Assembly: GCA_026401055.1 (NCBI GenBank)
Contig: JAPLNP010000435.1
Location: 1-40,414 of the forward strand
Length of the DNA stretch: 40,414 bases
Origin: Planctomycetia bacterium
GTDB taxonomy: Bacteria; Planctomycetota; Planctomycetia; Pirellulales; Thermoguttaceae
Direction: 5' to 3'
Each line of letters opens with the position of its first letter. Position 1 is the first letter of the stretch. The translations under genes and the position numbers were made by a program. This document shows, piece after piece, positions 1-8,366 of this stretch. The notes beneath the pieces are model-generated. The model had not been told where the DNA came from, ran no database searches, and was given only the letters and a program-made list of their open reading frames with translations.

Positions 1-458
1 GGCTCTTTCTTGAGGAATTTGACCAACTGCGAGGCCGTCGAGCCGAGGATTGCGGCGGCGTGGGGGAGGTCGTCGTTGACGGCGGCGAGGGTGTCGAGGG
101 CTTCGGCGAGCATTGCGGGGAAATCGTCGTGGTCCGGGCGGATCGCGATGGTGCCGGCGGGCGAGCACCGCTCGCGCCACAGGGGACTGGGGGCCGCGTC
201 CGGCGCCACGGGCCGGCGGACCGCCAGCGCCAGACTCACTCGGAGACGGAACACCGCCGCGCCGCGGTTGGCCGCCTGGCTGCGACGCTCGTTGGCCTCC
301 GCGCGAACGCCCGTCGGCAAGTGTACGAGCACGACGGCCGTTTCGACCTTGTTTCGATGTTGTCCGCCCGGGCCGCCGCGACGCAGAAGCTGCATCCGGC
401 ACGACGCCAAGAGCTGCGGCGCCGGAAGCGAAGCGGGATGGGAGGCGTTGGGAGTCAT
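1..458 (-). CDS. RF-1 domain peptide chain release factor-like protein (3' end beyond window)
   Basis: Reading the minus strand from the ATG at 458 gives an open frame that runs off the left edge, about 152 residues visible. Near residues 27-33 it carries GGPGGQHRNK, the GGQ peptidyl-tRNA hydrolysis motif of class I release factors and of ArfB-type rescue proteins, followed by a region (VETAVVLVHLPTGV) typical of the RF-1 catalytic domain. The protein starts only about 25 residues before GGQ, so the codon-recognition domains of RF1/RF2 are absent. It is therefore a small stand-alone RF-1-domain protein that probably frees stalled ribosomes; this role is inferred from the family. The visible C-terminus ends in a basic stretch (VKFLKKE). 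It lies 100 bp downstream of the MscS gene on the same strand, with a strong hairpin between them. Confidence 0.85.
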   Translation of the reverse strand, partial: MTPNASHPASLPAPQLLASCRMQLLRRGGPGGQHRNKVETAVVLVHLPTGVRAEANERRSQAANRGAAVFRLRVSLALAVRRPVAPDAAPSPLWRERCSPAGTIAIRPDHDDFPAMLAEALDTLAAVNDDLPHAAAILGSTASQLVKFLKKE

Positions 459-477
459 GACCGAGCACCGCGAGGAA

Positions 478-551
478 GGGGACAGGTCCATCTTTCGGCC
501 GACGCTTCTCTTGCAGAACACGTCTTCCCGCCGAAAAATGGACCAGTCCCC
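478..551. repeat. Imperfect inverted repeat (GGGGACAG-type hairpin)
   Basis: The 22-nt arms at 478-499 and 530-551 pair with two mismatches around a 30-nt loop. The outer end reads GGGGACAGGTCCAT. It lies between the MscS gene and the release-factor-like gene, both on the minus strand. It may act as a transcript-processing or termination hairpin, or be a REP-like mobile repeat. Copies with the same GGGGACAG end occur near 14566, 20190 and 29056. Confidence 0.75.
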
Positions 552-558
552 AGCCGCG

Positions 559-1860
559 TCAAAGATCCTTGCCGAGCATCTCCATCGCCAGCTTGCGTTT
601 CGGATCGCCGGCCAGGTAGAGCGTCCGGGTCGGGAAAGCGAACTCGATGCCGGCTTTCTCGAACTCCTCGAAGATCCGGAGGTTCAGCCGCTGGGCGTGC
701 TCCATGTAGTCCCAATAAGCCGGCGGCGCGTACCAGTAGATGACGAACAGTCCCAGACTGTCGGCCTGGTAGTCCTTGAAGAACACCCGGGGCGGAAACT
801 CGTCGCCGTTGATGGTCGGGTGGATCGGCTCGCGGAGGCCCTCCTCGTCGAGGATCGCACGGAGGATATCGACCGCCTGTTGGATCTTCCCGCGGGACGT
901 GTCGTACGTGATCGTCAGGTCCATGGTCCTACGGATGTACGGCCGGCGGCCGGGGTTCTCGACGGGATTGTTGACGATCGTCGAATTCGGGATCGTCACG
1001 AGATTCCCGTCAGACGTCCGAACCTTGGTCGAGCGGAACCCGATCTCCTCGACCGCGCCGTCGTAGCCGCCGCAGATGATCTGTTCGCCGACGTTGAAAG
1101 GCCGGTCCAACAGGATCGTGATCGAGCCGAACAGGTTCTTGAGCGAATCCTGGGCGGCCAGCGAGACGGCCAGACCGGCGATCCCCAACCCCGCCAGCCA
1201 CGCCCCGATGTCCTGCTTGAACACGGACTCGACCACGAACAAAACGCCGATCACCACCAGGACGGCGCGGAGCGTCTTGCGAATCAACGGGACGAGCTGC
1301 GCGTCGAGCTTCGAGGCCGTGCGGGCCGTCATCCGCCGCAGGCCCGCGTCGACCACCGACACCAGGTTGTAGCCGTACCAGAACACGGCGATCGAGTAAA
1401 GCAACTGCAACGTTTTGAAAGAGAACGTTCGCAGCGGGTTGCTCATCTCCAGCGCGGCCAGTCCGACCGCCAGCCCCAGCGTGAACAGCGCCAGGCTCGC
1501 CGGACCCACCAGGTCGTTGGCCAGATGGGCCCGGGCGGTCCATCCCCGGGCGTCCAGCCGCCGCCCGACGCGGGCGAGCACGGCCGCGCAGATCTTGCCG
1601 ACCAAGATGCCCAGAAAAACGGCCGAGACGAAGACCAGCCAGTTGCCGAGCGGATTCTCGAAGAGTTTCGCCACGTTGATCCGCGCCAACAGCGACTCCG
1701 ACCCGGCCTCCGCACCGCCCTCACTCTCCGCCGCGACGGCCATTGCCTTCTCGAACAGCGCCGACGTCCGCTCGGGATAGAGGATCCCCGCCGCGCCGAG
1801 GGCTGCCAACCAGGCAACCACCAGAATGGTCAAGACGTGGGAGAAGATCGGGTGTTTCAT
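559..1860 (-). CDS. MscS-family mechanosensitive ion channel
   Basis: This 433-residue inner-membrane protein is predicted to open under membrane tension and release solutes during hypo-osmotic shock. Hydrophobic segments lie near residues 8-28, 72-97, 118-138, 150-170 and 197-213. The pore-lining helix follows at about 219-236 (GAWLAGLGIAGLAVSLAAQD), and the conserved beta-domain starts with KNLFGSITILLDRPFNVGE (241-259). The C-terminal alpha/beta cytoplasmic domain contains TIPNSTIVNNPVEN (289-302), typical of MscS proteins. The length fits a medium-sized YnaI/YbdG-like member. The gene starts 9 nt after the AlgH stop codon on the same strand, so the two are probably cotranscribed. No clear Shine-Dalgarno sequence is seen, which suits translation coupled to AlgH. 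Ion selectivity cannot be judged from sequence. Confidence 0.92.
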   Translation of the reverse strand: MKHPIFSHVLTILVVAWLAALGAAGILYPERTSALFEKAMAVAAESEGGAEAGSESLLARINVAKLFENPLGNWLVFVSAVFLGILVGKICAAVLARVGRRLDARGWTARAHLANDLVGPASLALFTLGLAVGLAALEMSNPLRTFSFKTLQLLYSIAVFWYGYNLVSVVDAGLRRMTARTASKLDAQLVPLIRKTLRAVLVVIGVLFVVESVFKQDIGAWLAGLGIAGLAVSLAAQDSLKNLFGSITILLDRPFNVGEQIICGGYDGAVEEIGFRSTKVRTSDGNLVTIPNSTIVNNPVENPGRRPYIRRTMDLTITYDTSRGKIQQAVDILRAILDEEGLREPIHPTINGDEFPPRVFFKDYQADSLGLFVIYWYAPPAYWDYMEHAQRLNLRIFEEFEKAGIEFAFPTRTLYLAGDPKRKLAMEMLGKDL

Positions 1861-1869
1861 GGCGTGGGA

Positions 1870-2421
1870 CTAGTTCAACGACGGGTCGCGCGGAACGTGC
1901 TTGATCCGGAGCGACTCGAGCAGCACCGCGTCGCCGATGTGCTTGGCGACGGTCTCCCAGAGGTCGTCGCCGTCGTGGAAGACGTACTCTCGCGTGGCGG
2001 GCGTGGTGAGCCAGGCGCCTTGCTCGAGTTCGCCCTCGAGCTGCCCGCGTCCCCAGCCCGAATGACCCAAGTAAACCCGATAGTGGTGCTCGTCCTGCGC
2101 CACCAGCCGGTCGAGGTTCGACTTCTGCGCGGCGAGATACACGCCGGGCAGGATCTCCATCTCGGCCAGGCTCTCGTCGGTATGGATGGCGATCAGGGGG
2201 CCCGAGACCGGACCGCCGAGGTTCACCGGCCGGGGGTCGTCACAGGCTTCGTCGCTCACCTCGTGCCACAACTCGGCGACCGACCGGTTGGCAAGCCGGT
2301 TGAGCACGACGCCCAAGGCGCCGTCTTCGGTGTGTTCGACCAGGAGGACGACGGTGCGGAAAAAGTTCTCGTCGGGCAACTGCGGCGTTGCCACGAGCAA
2401 TTGGCCGCGAAGCGATTTCAT
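1870..2421 (-). CDS. YqgE/AlgH family protein (UPF0301)
   Basis: This 183-residue protein matches the AlgH/YqgE family along its length. It opens with MKSLRGQLLVATPQLPDENFF, contains VVLLVEHTEDGALGVVLNRL and a NLGGPVSGPLIAIH block, and ends with YLGHSGWGRGQLEGEL, all hallmarks of the family. The molecular function is unsettled; the name comes from a proposed role in alginate regulation in Pseudomonas, which may not apply here. It has no signal peptide and is probably cytoplasmic. It is the first gene of a likely two-gene unit with the MscS channel, 9 nt downstream. A 197-bp gap separates it from the pepF stop codon, so it may have its own promoter, although none is obvious. Confidence 0.93.
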   Translation of the reverse strand: MKSLRGQLLVATPQLPDENFFRTVVLLVEHTEDGALGVVLNRLANRSVAELWHEVSDEACDDPRPVNLGGPVSGPLIAIHTDESLAEMEILPGVYLAAQKSNLDRLVAQDEHHYRVYLGHSGWGRGQLEGELEQGAWLTTPATREYVFHDGDDLWETVAKHIGDAVLLESLRIKHVPRDPSLN

Positions 2422-2622
2422 GGCACGTCCCCACTCGTTCGTCGCGTTTGCCCTATCCGTCTAACGACCGTGCAAAAACCGTACCGCGTCGCCGGGTTTC
2501 CGGCTACCCCCACAAGCGTACCGCAAAACCCGCCTCCCGGCAAGCCCCTCGTTCCGCTTCGCAAGGATCGTGCCGTCACCGTCAATTCGTTCTACCGAGA
2601 GCGGATTGCGTGAGTCCCGATC

Positions 2623-4425
2623 TCACAGCAGCGAGTCGAGTTCTTCGACCAGCCGACCGAATTGCTCCATGGCGGCGTCGACGGCCGAGGGCTGCTCCAT
2701 GTCGACGCCCGCGTCGCGCAAGAGGTCCAGGGGGTCTTTCGACGAGCCGCCGCCGAGGAAGTCGAGGTAGGCGGCAAGCTCCGCCGGCCCGCCGCCCGTG
2801 ACCCGATCGGCCAGGGCCAACGCGGCGGACATGCCCGTGGCGTACTTGTAGACGTAGAACGCCCGATAGAAATGCGGGATCCGGAAACACTCGAGGGCCA
2901 GCTCGTCGTCGAGCGTGAAATCCGGCCCGAAGTAGCGGCCGAGCAACTCGCGATAGGCGCTCTTGAACCGGTCGACGGTGAGCGGCTCGTTCCGTTCGGC
3001 CAGTTCGTGAATGGTCTTCTCGAACTCGGCGAACATCGTCTGCCGGAAGATGGTTCCGCGCATCGCGTCGATCTGGCGGTTGACGAGAAACGCCCGGTGG
3101 CGATCGTCCCGGATGCGGTCCATCATGTGCCGGGCGAGAAGCTGCTCGTTGAACGTGCTGGCCACCTCGGCCACGAAGATGACGTAGTCGTAGTAGGCGT
3201 AGGGCTGTCGCCGCGACGAGTAGTAGCTGTGCATCGAGTGGCCCGCCTCGTGGGCGAGCGTGAAAACGTGGTCCAGCACCTCGGGCTGATAGTTCAGGAG
3301 GATGTAGGGGTCGCCGTCGAACGAACCGCAACTGAAGGCCCCGCTCCGTTTACCGCGGTTCTCGTACTTGTCGCACCATCGCCCGCGCAGCCCCTTCTCC
3401 AACGCCCCGCAATAGTCGCTGCCCAAGGGCGAGAGCGATTCGAGGACCAGGTCGACGGCCTGGTTGAAGGTTCTTCGGACCTGCAAGTCGCCGAGGATAG
3501 GCACGTAGGTATCGTACTGGTGGATGTCCCGGAGACGCATCTTCCGCCGCCGCACGTCGTAGTAACGGTAGAGCGACGGCAGGTGCCGGCCGACCGACTC
3601 GATCAGGTTGGCGTAGACCGACGGCGGCACGCGGTCCGGAAACAATGCCGCTTCCAGCGAGCTTGCGTGGTTGCGCGCCCGAGCGTAGTAAACGTCGCGC
3701 TGGACCGAGCCGGCGAGCGTGGCCGCCAGTGTGTTCTCATGGGCGGCATATTGCGCGTAATGCTTCTCAAAGGCCTCGCGGCGGACGCTCCGCTTGGGCG
3801 AGTGCAACAGCGTGGAGAAGCTGGCGTGGGTCAACTCGATCCGCTCGCCCTTCTCGTTCGTGACCGCGCCGAATTTCATGTCGGCGTCGTTCAGTTGGCC
3901 GAACGCTTGCGACGCCGTCTGGGCCATTTCGGTCTGCATCGCCAGCAGCTTCTCCTCCCGCTTGCCGAGCGTGTGCGGCTTGAAACGCAACAGCCGCTCG
4001 AGCATGAGTCGGTACGGGTCGAGTCGGCCGTCGGCCAGCAGCGCGGTGATCCTGGCCTTGGGGATGGCGAGGATTTCGGGCCGGATGAAGCTGGCGACCT
4101 GGCCCGCCCTGCTGGCGGCGTTGACGTAGCGGCCCTGCATCCGCTGGTACGCGCTGTTGGCGGCGTCTTCGGCGGTCTTCAGGAAGGCATAGGTTCCCAG
4201 CCGTTCGCCGGCGCGATCCATGTCCAGATCGAACTGTAAACACGCGGCGAGCATCTCCGGGTTGTCGCCCAGTTTGCCCTGGAATCGGGCGTAGTCGGGA
4301 ATCCGCTCCTCCCAAGCAAGGAACGCCGATTCCCAGGCGTCATCGTCGGGAAACAGGCTTCCGAGATCCCAGCGATCCGCCTCCTTAACCTTGCCGCGCG
4401 GCGGGAGCTGCCGGAGCTTCTTCAT
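2623..4425 (-). CDS. pepF: Oligoendopeptidase F (M3 family zinc metallopeptidase)
   Basis: A 600-residue cytoplasmic peptidase predicted to cut short peptides. The zinc site is visible as HEAGH at residues 392-396, in a typical M3 context (FTLAHEAGHSMHSYYS), with the third ligand expected from the Glu in the EVAST motif about 25 residues later. The N-terminal half is the helical oligopeptidase F domain. A TTG codon at 4431 would add two residues, but AGGA lies 7 nt before the ATG at 4425 and only one base from the TTG, so ATG is preferred. That AGGA overlaps the fabH stop codon, which implies translational coupling. PepF beside fabH is probably a housekeeping arrangement, not a functional pathway. 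Confidence 0.95.
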   Translation of the reverse strand: MKKLRQLPPRGKVKEADRWDLGSLFPDDDAWESAFLAWEERIPDYARFQGKLGDNPEMLAACLQFDLDMDRAGERLGTYAFLKTAEDAANSAYQRMQGRYVNAASRAGQVASFIRPEILAIPKARITALLADGRLDPYRLMLERLLRFKPHTLGKREEKLLAMQTEMAQTASQAFGQLNDADMKFGAVTNEKGERIELTHASFSTLLHSPKRSVRREAFEKHYAQYAAHENTLAATLAGSVQRDVYYARARNHASSLEAALFPDRVPPSVYANLIESVGRHLPSLYRYYDVRRRKMRLRDIHQYDTYVPILGDLQVRRTFNQAVDLVLESLSPLGSDYCGALEKGLRGRWCDKYENRGKRSGAFSCGSFDGDPYILLNYQPEVLDHVFTLAHEAGHSMHSYYSSRRQPYAYYDYVIFVAEVASTFNEQLLARHMMDRIRDDRHRAFLVNRQIDAMRGTIFRQTMFAEFEKTIHELAERNEPLTVDRFKSAYRELLGRYFGPDFTLDDELALECFRIPHFYRAFYVYKYATGMSAALALADRVTGGGPAELAAYLDFLGGGSSKDPLDLLRDAGVDMEQPSAVDAAMEQFGRLVEELDSLL

Positions 4426-4434
4426 CGGCAAGTC

Positions 4435-5406
4435 CTACCACCGCATCAGCACGGTGCCCCATGCCAGTCCGGCGCCGAAGCCGCTGAAAAGGATGAGGTC
4501 GCCGGGCTGGATGCGCCCTTGGTGATAAGCATGATCGAGCGCCAGCGGGATGCTGCCGGACGACGTGTTGCCGTAGCGGTCCAGGTTGTTGAAAACCTTG
4601 GTCTCGTCGATTCCCATCGCCTTGACGGCCGAACCGATGATCCGCATGTTGGCCTGGTGGAAGATCACCAGGTTGACGTCGTCGAGCGTGGCGCCGGCGT
4701 CGTCGAGTACTTCGGTGATCGTTTCGCCGAGCACGCGGATGGCCCATTTGAAAATCGGGCGGCCCTCCATCGTGAGATAGTGCATTCCGTCGGCCGCGCC
4801 GCCCGGGGCATAGGGCATCCGCGACCCGCCCATCCGCCGGCACAGCAGGTCCGCCCCGCTGCCGTCGGAACCGACCGCGTACGACACCAGCCCCTGGTCC
4901 CGGCCGCCGGGGGCCACGAGCACGGCGCCGGCGGCGTCGCCGAACAGAGGATACGTCTTCTTGTCCGCCGGATTGACCACGCGGCTGTTGCAGTCGGCGC
5001 CGATCACCAGCGCCAACCGGCTGCATCCGGTCGCGACGAATTGCATCCCTGTGATCATCGCGTAGACGAAACTGGCGCACGCCGCCTGAACGTCCATCGC
5101 CGGCGCACGCAGACCCAGCTTCTCCTGCACCAGGCACGCCGTCGAGGGCAGCAGCATGTCGGGCGTGAACGTGCCGACGAGCACCAGGTCGATGTCGGCC
5201 GGGTCGACGCCGGCGTGCTCGATCGCCCGGGCTGCCGCGTCGACGGCCAGATCGCTGGTTGCCACCCCGGGCGGGGCGTGTCGTCGCTCGAGAATCCCGG
5301 TCCGCTGCACGATCCAGTCGGCGTCGTACCCCAACGAGGCGAGGTCCTCGTTGCGGATCGGTTTCTCCGGAGCGCAACTTCCAACGCCGACGATTTGGAC
5401 CCCCAT
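4435..5406 (-). CDS. fabH: 3-oxoacyl-ACP synthase III (beta-ketoacyl-ACP synthase III)
   Basis: The 323-residue enzyme condenses an acyl-CoA primer with malonyl-ACP to start fatty acid synthesis. All three catalytic residues are present: Cys110 in VQAACASF, His250 in IFHQANMRI and Asn280 in RYGNTSSGS. The N-terminus MGVQIVGVGSCAPEK is typical of FabH. The reading frame stays open 24 codons further upstream, but that extension has no FabH character and contains a TATAAT box at 5438-5443, so the ATG at 5406 is preferred. The pepF gene follows 9 nt after its stop codon. No plsX, acpP or fabD neighbours are seen. A related thiolase-fold enzyme for secondary metabolism is possible but less likely, given the full FabH motif set. 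Confidence 0.93.
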   Translation of the reverse strand: MGVQIVGVGSCAPEKPIRNEDLASLGYDADWIVQRTGILERRHAPPGVATSDLAVDAAARAIEHAGVDPADIDLVLVGTFTPDMLLPSTACLVQEKLGLRAPAMDVQAACASFVYAMITGMQFVATGCSRLALVIGADCNSRVVNPADKKTYPLFGDAAGAVLVAPGGRDQGLVSYAVGSDGSGADLLCRRMGGSRMPYAPGGAADGMHYLTMEGRPIFKWAIRVLGETITEVLDDAGATLDDVNLVIFHQANMRIIGSAVKAMGIDETKVFNNLDRYGNTSSGSIPLALDHAYHQGRIQPGDLILFSGFGAGLAWGTVLMRW

Positions 5407-5843
5407 CAATCGGCCTAGTCGGGACTGGCTTGTTTGGATTATACGTTCACTGGCGGTCGTGTGCTCGATGCTGGTCATAGGACGTCGATGTGCGGATCAC
5501 GGCGGTGGGGCTGCCCCTGCGCTTGACCGACTTTTGCCGGCCGCCCGAGGCTGAAAAACTGCAACCTACGCCTTTCCCGCAGATATCACAAGGCCGGTGG
5601 TCCTGTTTTCAGGTTCGGTGGGGCATCCCATACCCATCCCTGCTACCCCATCGACGCCGAATGTCGCCAAAATAGCTCCATAGAGGGGATACAACGGCGT
5701 GCCAAAACCAGCTAGACTGGAAAATTCTGCTGTCTATCTTGCGGGGACTGCTGGTGACATAGACCGTTGCAATGGAGGTCCGGGGGAGTGCGGGCGATCG
5801 TGGCAGGAGAGATCGGGTCGCCTGATTTCCGGCGTCAAGGCTC
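5407..5843. other. Intergenic region between divergent fabH and NRDE genes
   Basis: This 437-bp stretch separates two divergently transcribed genes. It holds a TATAAT on the minus strand close to fabH. I see no convincing small gene, tRNA or structured RNA; the short open frames present lack ribosome binding sites and family signatures. It probably contains both promoters. Confidence 0.5.
5438..5443 (-). promoter_or_regulatory. Possible -10 box upstream of fabH
   Basis: A perfect TATAAT on the minus strand, with its start-proximal end 31 nt upstream of the preferred fabH ATG. No good TTGACA-like -35 element is seen 16-18 nt further upstream, so this is only a partial promoter match. Its position argues against the longer upstream fabH start. 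Confidence 0.35.
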
Positions 5844-6644
5844 ATGTGTATTTTGGCCATCCAATACCAGATTGTTCAAAACGCTCCGATCCTGGTCGCC
5901 CATAACCGGGAAGAGTTCTTCGATCGGCCCACGCAGCCGCCGAAGATCCAGTCGGGAAAGCCCAGGGTGATCTGCGGGATCGACCGCAAGGCGGGGGGAA
6001 CCTGGCTGGGTGTGAATCAGCGCGGACTGTTCGTCGTGGCGGCCAACCGCGAAAAGGCCAATCCGCCCGCCGAACCCCGTTCCCGCGGACTGCTCTGCCG
6101 CGAGCTGCTCGGCCTGCCCAGCGCCCGAAAAGCCGTCCGATACGCCGTCAAGGAACTCAAGAGCGGCAACTACCACGGCGTGAACTACGTGTGCGCCGAC
6201 GCGAAGTACGCGGCGGTGGTCTACGGCGGCAATTGGGTCGAAGTTGTCGATCTGACGCCGGGCTTGCACCTGTTGACCAACGGCGACCTGGACGATCATC
6301 GCGACCAGCGCCAGGAGTTCATTCGCCGGCAGCTCACCCTGCAGAAGATCGACTCGGCGGTGACCTTCCTGGCGATGGCGAGCCGGGCCTTCGCCCGAAA
6401 GCCGGACGCCTCGGGTCGCCGCGGCGTGGTCCTGACCGGCGGGGAGCACGGCACGGTTTCGTCCACGCTCCTGTCGCTGTCGACTCGGATCCCCAACGCC
6501 ATCTACCAGTACTCTTCCGGTCCGCCCAGCGACACCGCCTACGACGACTACTCCGCCCTCTTGCGTCAGGTCCTTTCGACCGACAAGAGCAAGGAAATCC
6601 GCGACGCGCTGGAAGAGGAAGAGGGCCTGAGCCTGCTGGATTAG
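5844..6644 (+). CDS. NRDE-motif protein (TANGO2 family)
   Basis: This 266-residue protein belongs to the NRDE/TANGO2 family. Its N-terminus MCILAIQYQI places Cys2 ready to become the N-terminal residue after Met removal, as expected of Ntn-hydrolase-like members. The signature VAHNREEFFDRPT (residues 18-30) is the bacterial form of the Asn-Arg-Asp-Glu motif, with Glu in place of Asp. GGTWLGVNQRGLFVVAANR further on is also a family block. Human TANGO2 has been linked to Golgi organisation and heme handling; the bacterial role is unknown. AAGG lies 6 nt before the ATG. The gene is convergent with the rhamnose mutarotase gene, with only 5 nt between the stop codons. Confidence 0.9.
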   Translation: MCILAIQYQIVQNAPILVAHNREEFFDRPTQPPKIQSGKPRVICGIDRKAGGTWLGVNQRGLFVVAANREKANPPAEPRSRGLLCRELLGLPSARKAVRYAVKELKSGNYHGVNYVCADAKYAAVVYGGNWVEVVDLTPGLHLLTNGDLDDHRDQRQEFIRRQLTLQKIDSAVTFLAMASRAFARKPDASGRRGVVLTGGEHGTVSSTLLSLSTRIPNAIYQYSSGPPSDTAYDDYSALLRQVLSTDKSKEIRDALEEEEGLSLLD

Positions 6645-6649
6645 GTCGG

Positions 6650-6988
6650 CTACTGCTGGTAGAACACCGGCTCCATCAACGCCCAGACCTCGCCCGGGGG
6701 CAGGTTCTCGATGGGCTCGAAACACGGCTTGCACTCGGCCCACCAACGTTGCACTTCCGGGTCGGCGGCCATGCGGCGCATGTCAGCCTCGAAATTGTCG
6801 CCCGTGTATTCCACGTAGCTGAACAACAGGTGCGTGCCGTCGGGAAGCTCCTTGTGGAAGATCGAGTAGTTCTCGAGATGGCAGTCCTTGTTCCGCCGGA
6901 GCACCGCCGGCCAGGTGTTGGCGTGCAGGTCGATGTACTTGCGCGTCATCGGGGGCTTGAGTTGGCCGATCCATCCGAAGCGTTTCAT
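6650..6988 (-). CDS. rhaM: L-rhamnose mutarotase
   Basis: A 112-residue protein of the RhaM/DUF718 family, which interconverts the alpha and beta anomers of L-rhamnose. Family features are visible: GWIGQLKP at the start, His22 in IDLHANTWP at the position of the E. coli catalytic His, the block LENYSIFHKELPDG (residues 38-51), and DPEVQRWWAEC near the C-terminus. The length matches the family (about 104-114). The frame is open upstream for 50 more codons, but those overlap the intergenic region and the rhaT end, so the ATG at 6988 is preferred. It follows rhaT by 41 nt on the same strand and is probably cotranscribed with it. Isomerase, kinase and aldolase genes are not nearby. Confidence 0.92.
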   Translation of the reverse strand: MKRFGWIGQLKPPMTRKYIDLHANTWPAVLRRNKDCHLENYSIFHKELPDGTHLLFSYVEYTGDNFEADMRRMAADPEVQRWWAECKPCFEPIENLPPGEVWALMEPVFYQQ

Positions 6989-7029
6989 GACGGAACCTCG
7001 TTCGTGTATTCCTTCGCGGATCCTGATCC

Positions 7030-8094
7030 TTACGATTCGCCCAGGTAGTTGCCATAGGTGATGATCAACGTTGCCACGACGATCACGGCCATGCCGACAT
7101 GCAACACGCGGCGGGGGCGCGTGCCGACGCCCTCCCACTCTCGGAACAGCCAGCCGTAGACGTTGCTGAAAAGAATCAGCATGGCCATGTGCAGGGCCCA
7201 GCTCGTGAAGCCGTATTGCGTGCCCATGTAGTTGTGGCCCATGCCGTAGAAGAAGAACTGGAAATACCAGAACGCGCCGCTCGCGAGCGCCATGAGGTAG
7301 TAGAAGGCAAGCGTGCCGGCGCCCTGCCGCGGCAGGTGGAGAAACTCACCGCCGGTCCGGTTTCGCGTGATCAGCCACGCGCACCAAAGGAAGTTCGTGA
7401 TGAAGGCCCCGCCGTGGGAAACCGGATAGATGGCGTTCATCTTCAACAGGTCGCTGGCTCCGGCGGCCCGGGCCGCGTCGGCGATGGGCTCGCCCGCCAG
7501 AAGCGCGAAGTTGAACACGGCCGAAAGCGCGCCGGCGGTGATGGCCAACGGAACGCCGATCCGGAAGGAATACCGCGACGGCGAACCGCCGCCGGCCCGT
7601 TCCCGGAGAACGCCGGCCAATCCGCAAATCGCGATGCCGCCGAGCGAAATGAGGATGCCGGCGAGCACGATCTGGCCGGGCGTGCCGGAGAACTTCTCGC
7701 CGATGGTCCACACGAACCCCGCGTTGGGATCCCAGATGAGCGGAAACAGGGTCCCGAGCCCCGCCGAGATCCCGATGGCGATCGCGTAGTTCAACGAGAA
7801 TCCGATATAGCGAATACCCAGGCCGAATGTCAGGCCCCCGACGCCGTAGATCACGCCCAGAGCGAGCGATCGCAACATTGCGTCCTTCGGGCAGGCCGCG
7901 AGCACGCCGAGGTAATCGGGAATGGTCAGAAACGCGCCGGCAATCGGCAGGATCAACCACGCAAACGACGCGGTGGTGACCCAGTAGATCTCCCAGGACC
8001 AGAGCCTCGTCTGCTTCTGCGGCGTGTAGCAACTGGCCGCCGAGAACGCGCCGACGCCGTGCAGGGCGACTCCGAGAAAAGGATTGGCTGCCAT
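7030..8094 (-). CDS. rhaT: L-rhamnose/H+ symporter, RhaT-like
   Basis: This 354-residue inner-membrane transporter has about ten hydrophobic helices, matching the length and drug/metabolite-transporter-like architecture of RhaT. Recognisable blocks include a long N-terminal GVALHGVGAFSAASCYTP, then YGVGGLTFGLGIRYIGFSLN and, near the end, YFQFFFYGMGHNYMG. The reading frame is open 85 codons further upstream, but that extension is Arg-rich and not membrane-like. The ATG at 8094 has a GAGGTGA about 7 nt upstream and gives the right protein length. The adjacent rhaM supports rhamnose as substrate, although planctomycete RhaT-like proteins may carry other deoxysugars or sugar monomers from degraded polysaccharides. 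Confidence 0.9.
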   Translation of the reverse strand: MAANPFLGVALHGVGAFSAASCYTPQKQTRLWSWEIYWVTTASFAWLILPIAGAFLTIPDYLGVLAACPKDAMLRSLALGVIYGVGGLTFGLGIRYIGFSLNYAIAIGISAGLGTLFPLIWDPNAGFVWTIGEKFSGTPGQIVLAGILISLGGIAICGLAGVLRERAGGGSPSRYSFRIGVPLAITAGALSAVFNFALLAGEPIADAARAAGASDLLKMNAIYPVSHGGAFITNFLWCAWLITRNRTGGEFLHLPRQGAGTLAFYYLMALASGAFWYFQFFFYGMGHNYMGTQYGFTSWALHMAMLILFSNVYGWLFREWEGVGTRPRRVLHVGMAVIVVATLIITYGNYLGES

Positions 8095-8366
8095 GCTCCG
8101 CGTCACCTCGTGTGCCAGTTTCACGTCTTCTTTACCAGAACCATCGCGGCGGGTCAATGTGCGGCGGTCGGCCGATCCGGACCCCCCGGAATAGTCCGTG
8201 GGGAAAAGGTGTTTTGGGCGAAATCGGCAGTGGCGAGGCTTGAAATGCCCCCTTCGGCGAGTCACAATAGTGGGGGTAAATGGAGGGAGGGCCAGTCTGC
8301 CCGGCCCGTCGCGGGAAAAGTCAGCCAAGCTCGGCATTCTTGTCACCACCCGGAGAAACCGACCCC

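Noticed and set aside
10-2613. Very long plus-strand open frame opposite the MscS, AlgH and release-factor genes
   Set aside because: It is an antisense shadow created by high-GC codon bias; the minus-strand proteins carry clear family motifs and the plus-strand translation has none.
5609-5860. Small open frame upstream of fabH, considered as rpmF or acpP
   Set aside because: The translation has no resemblance to ribosomal protein L32 or acyl carrier protein.
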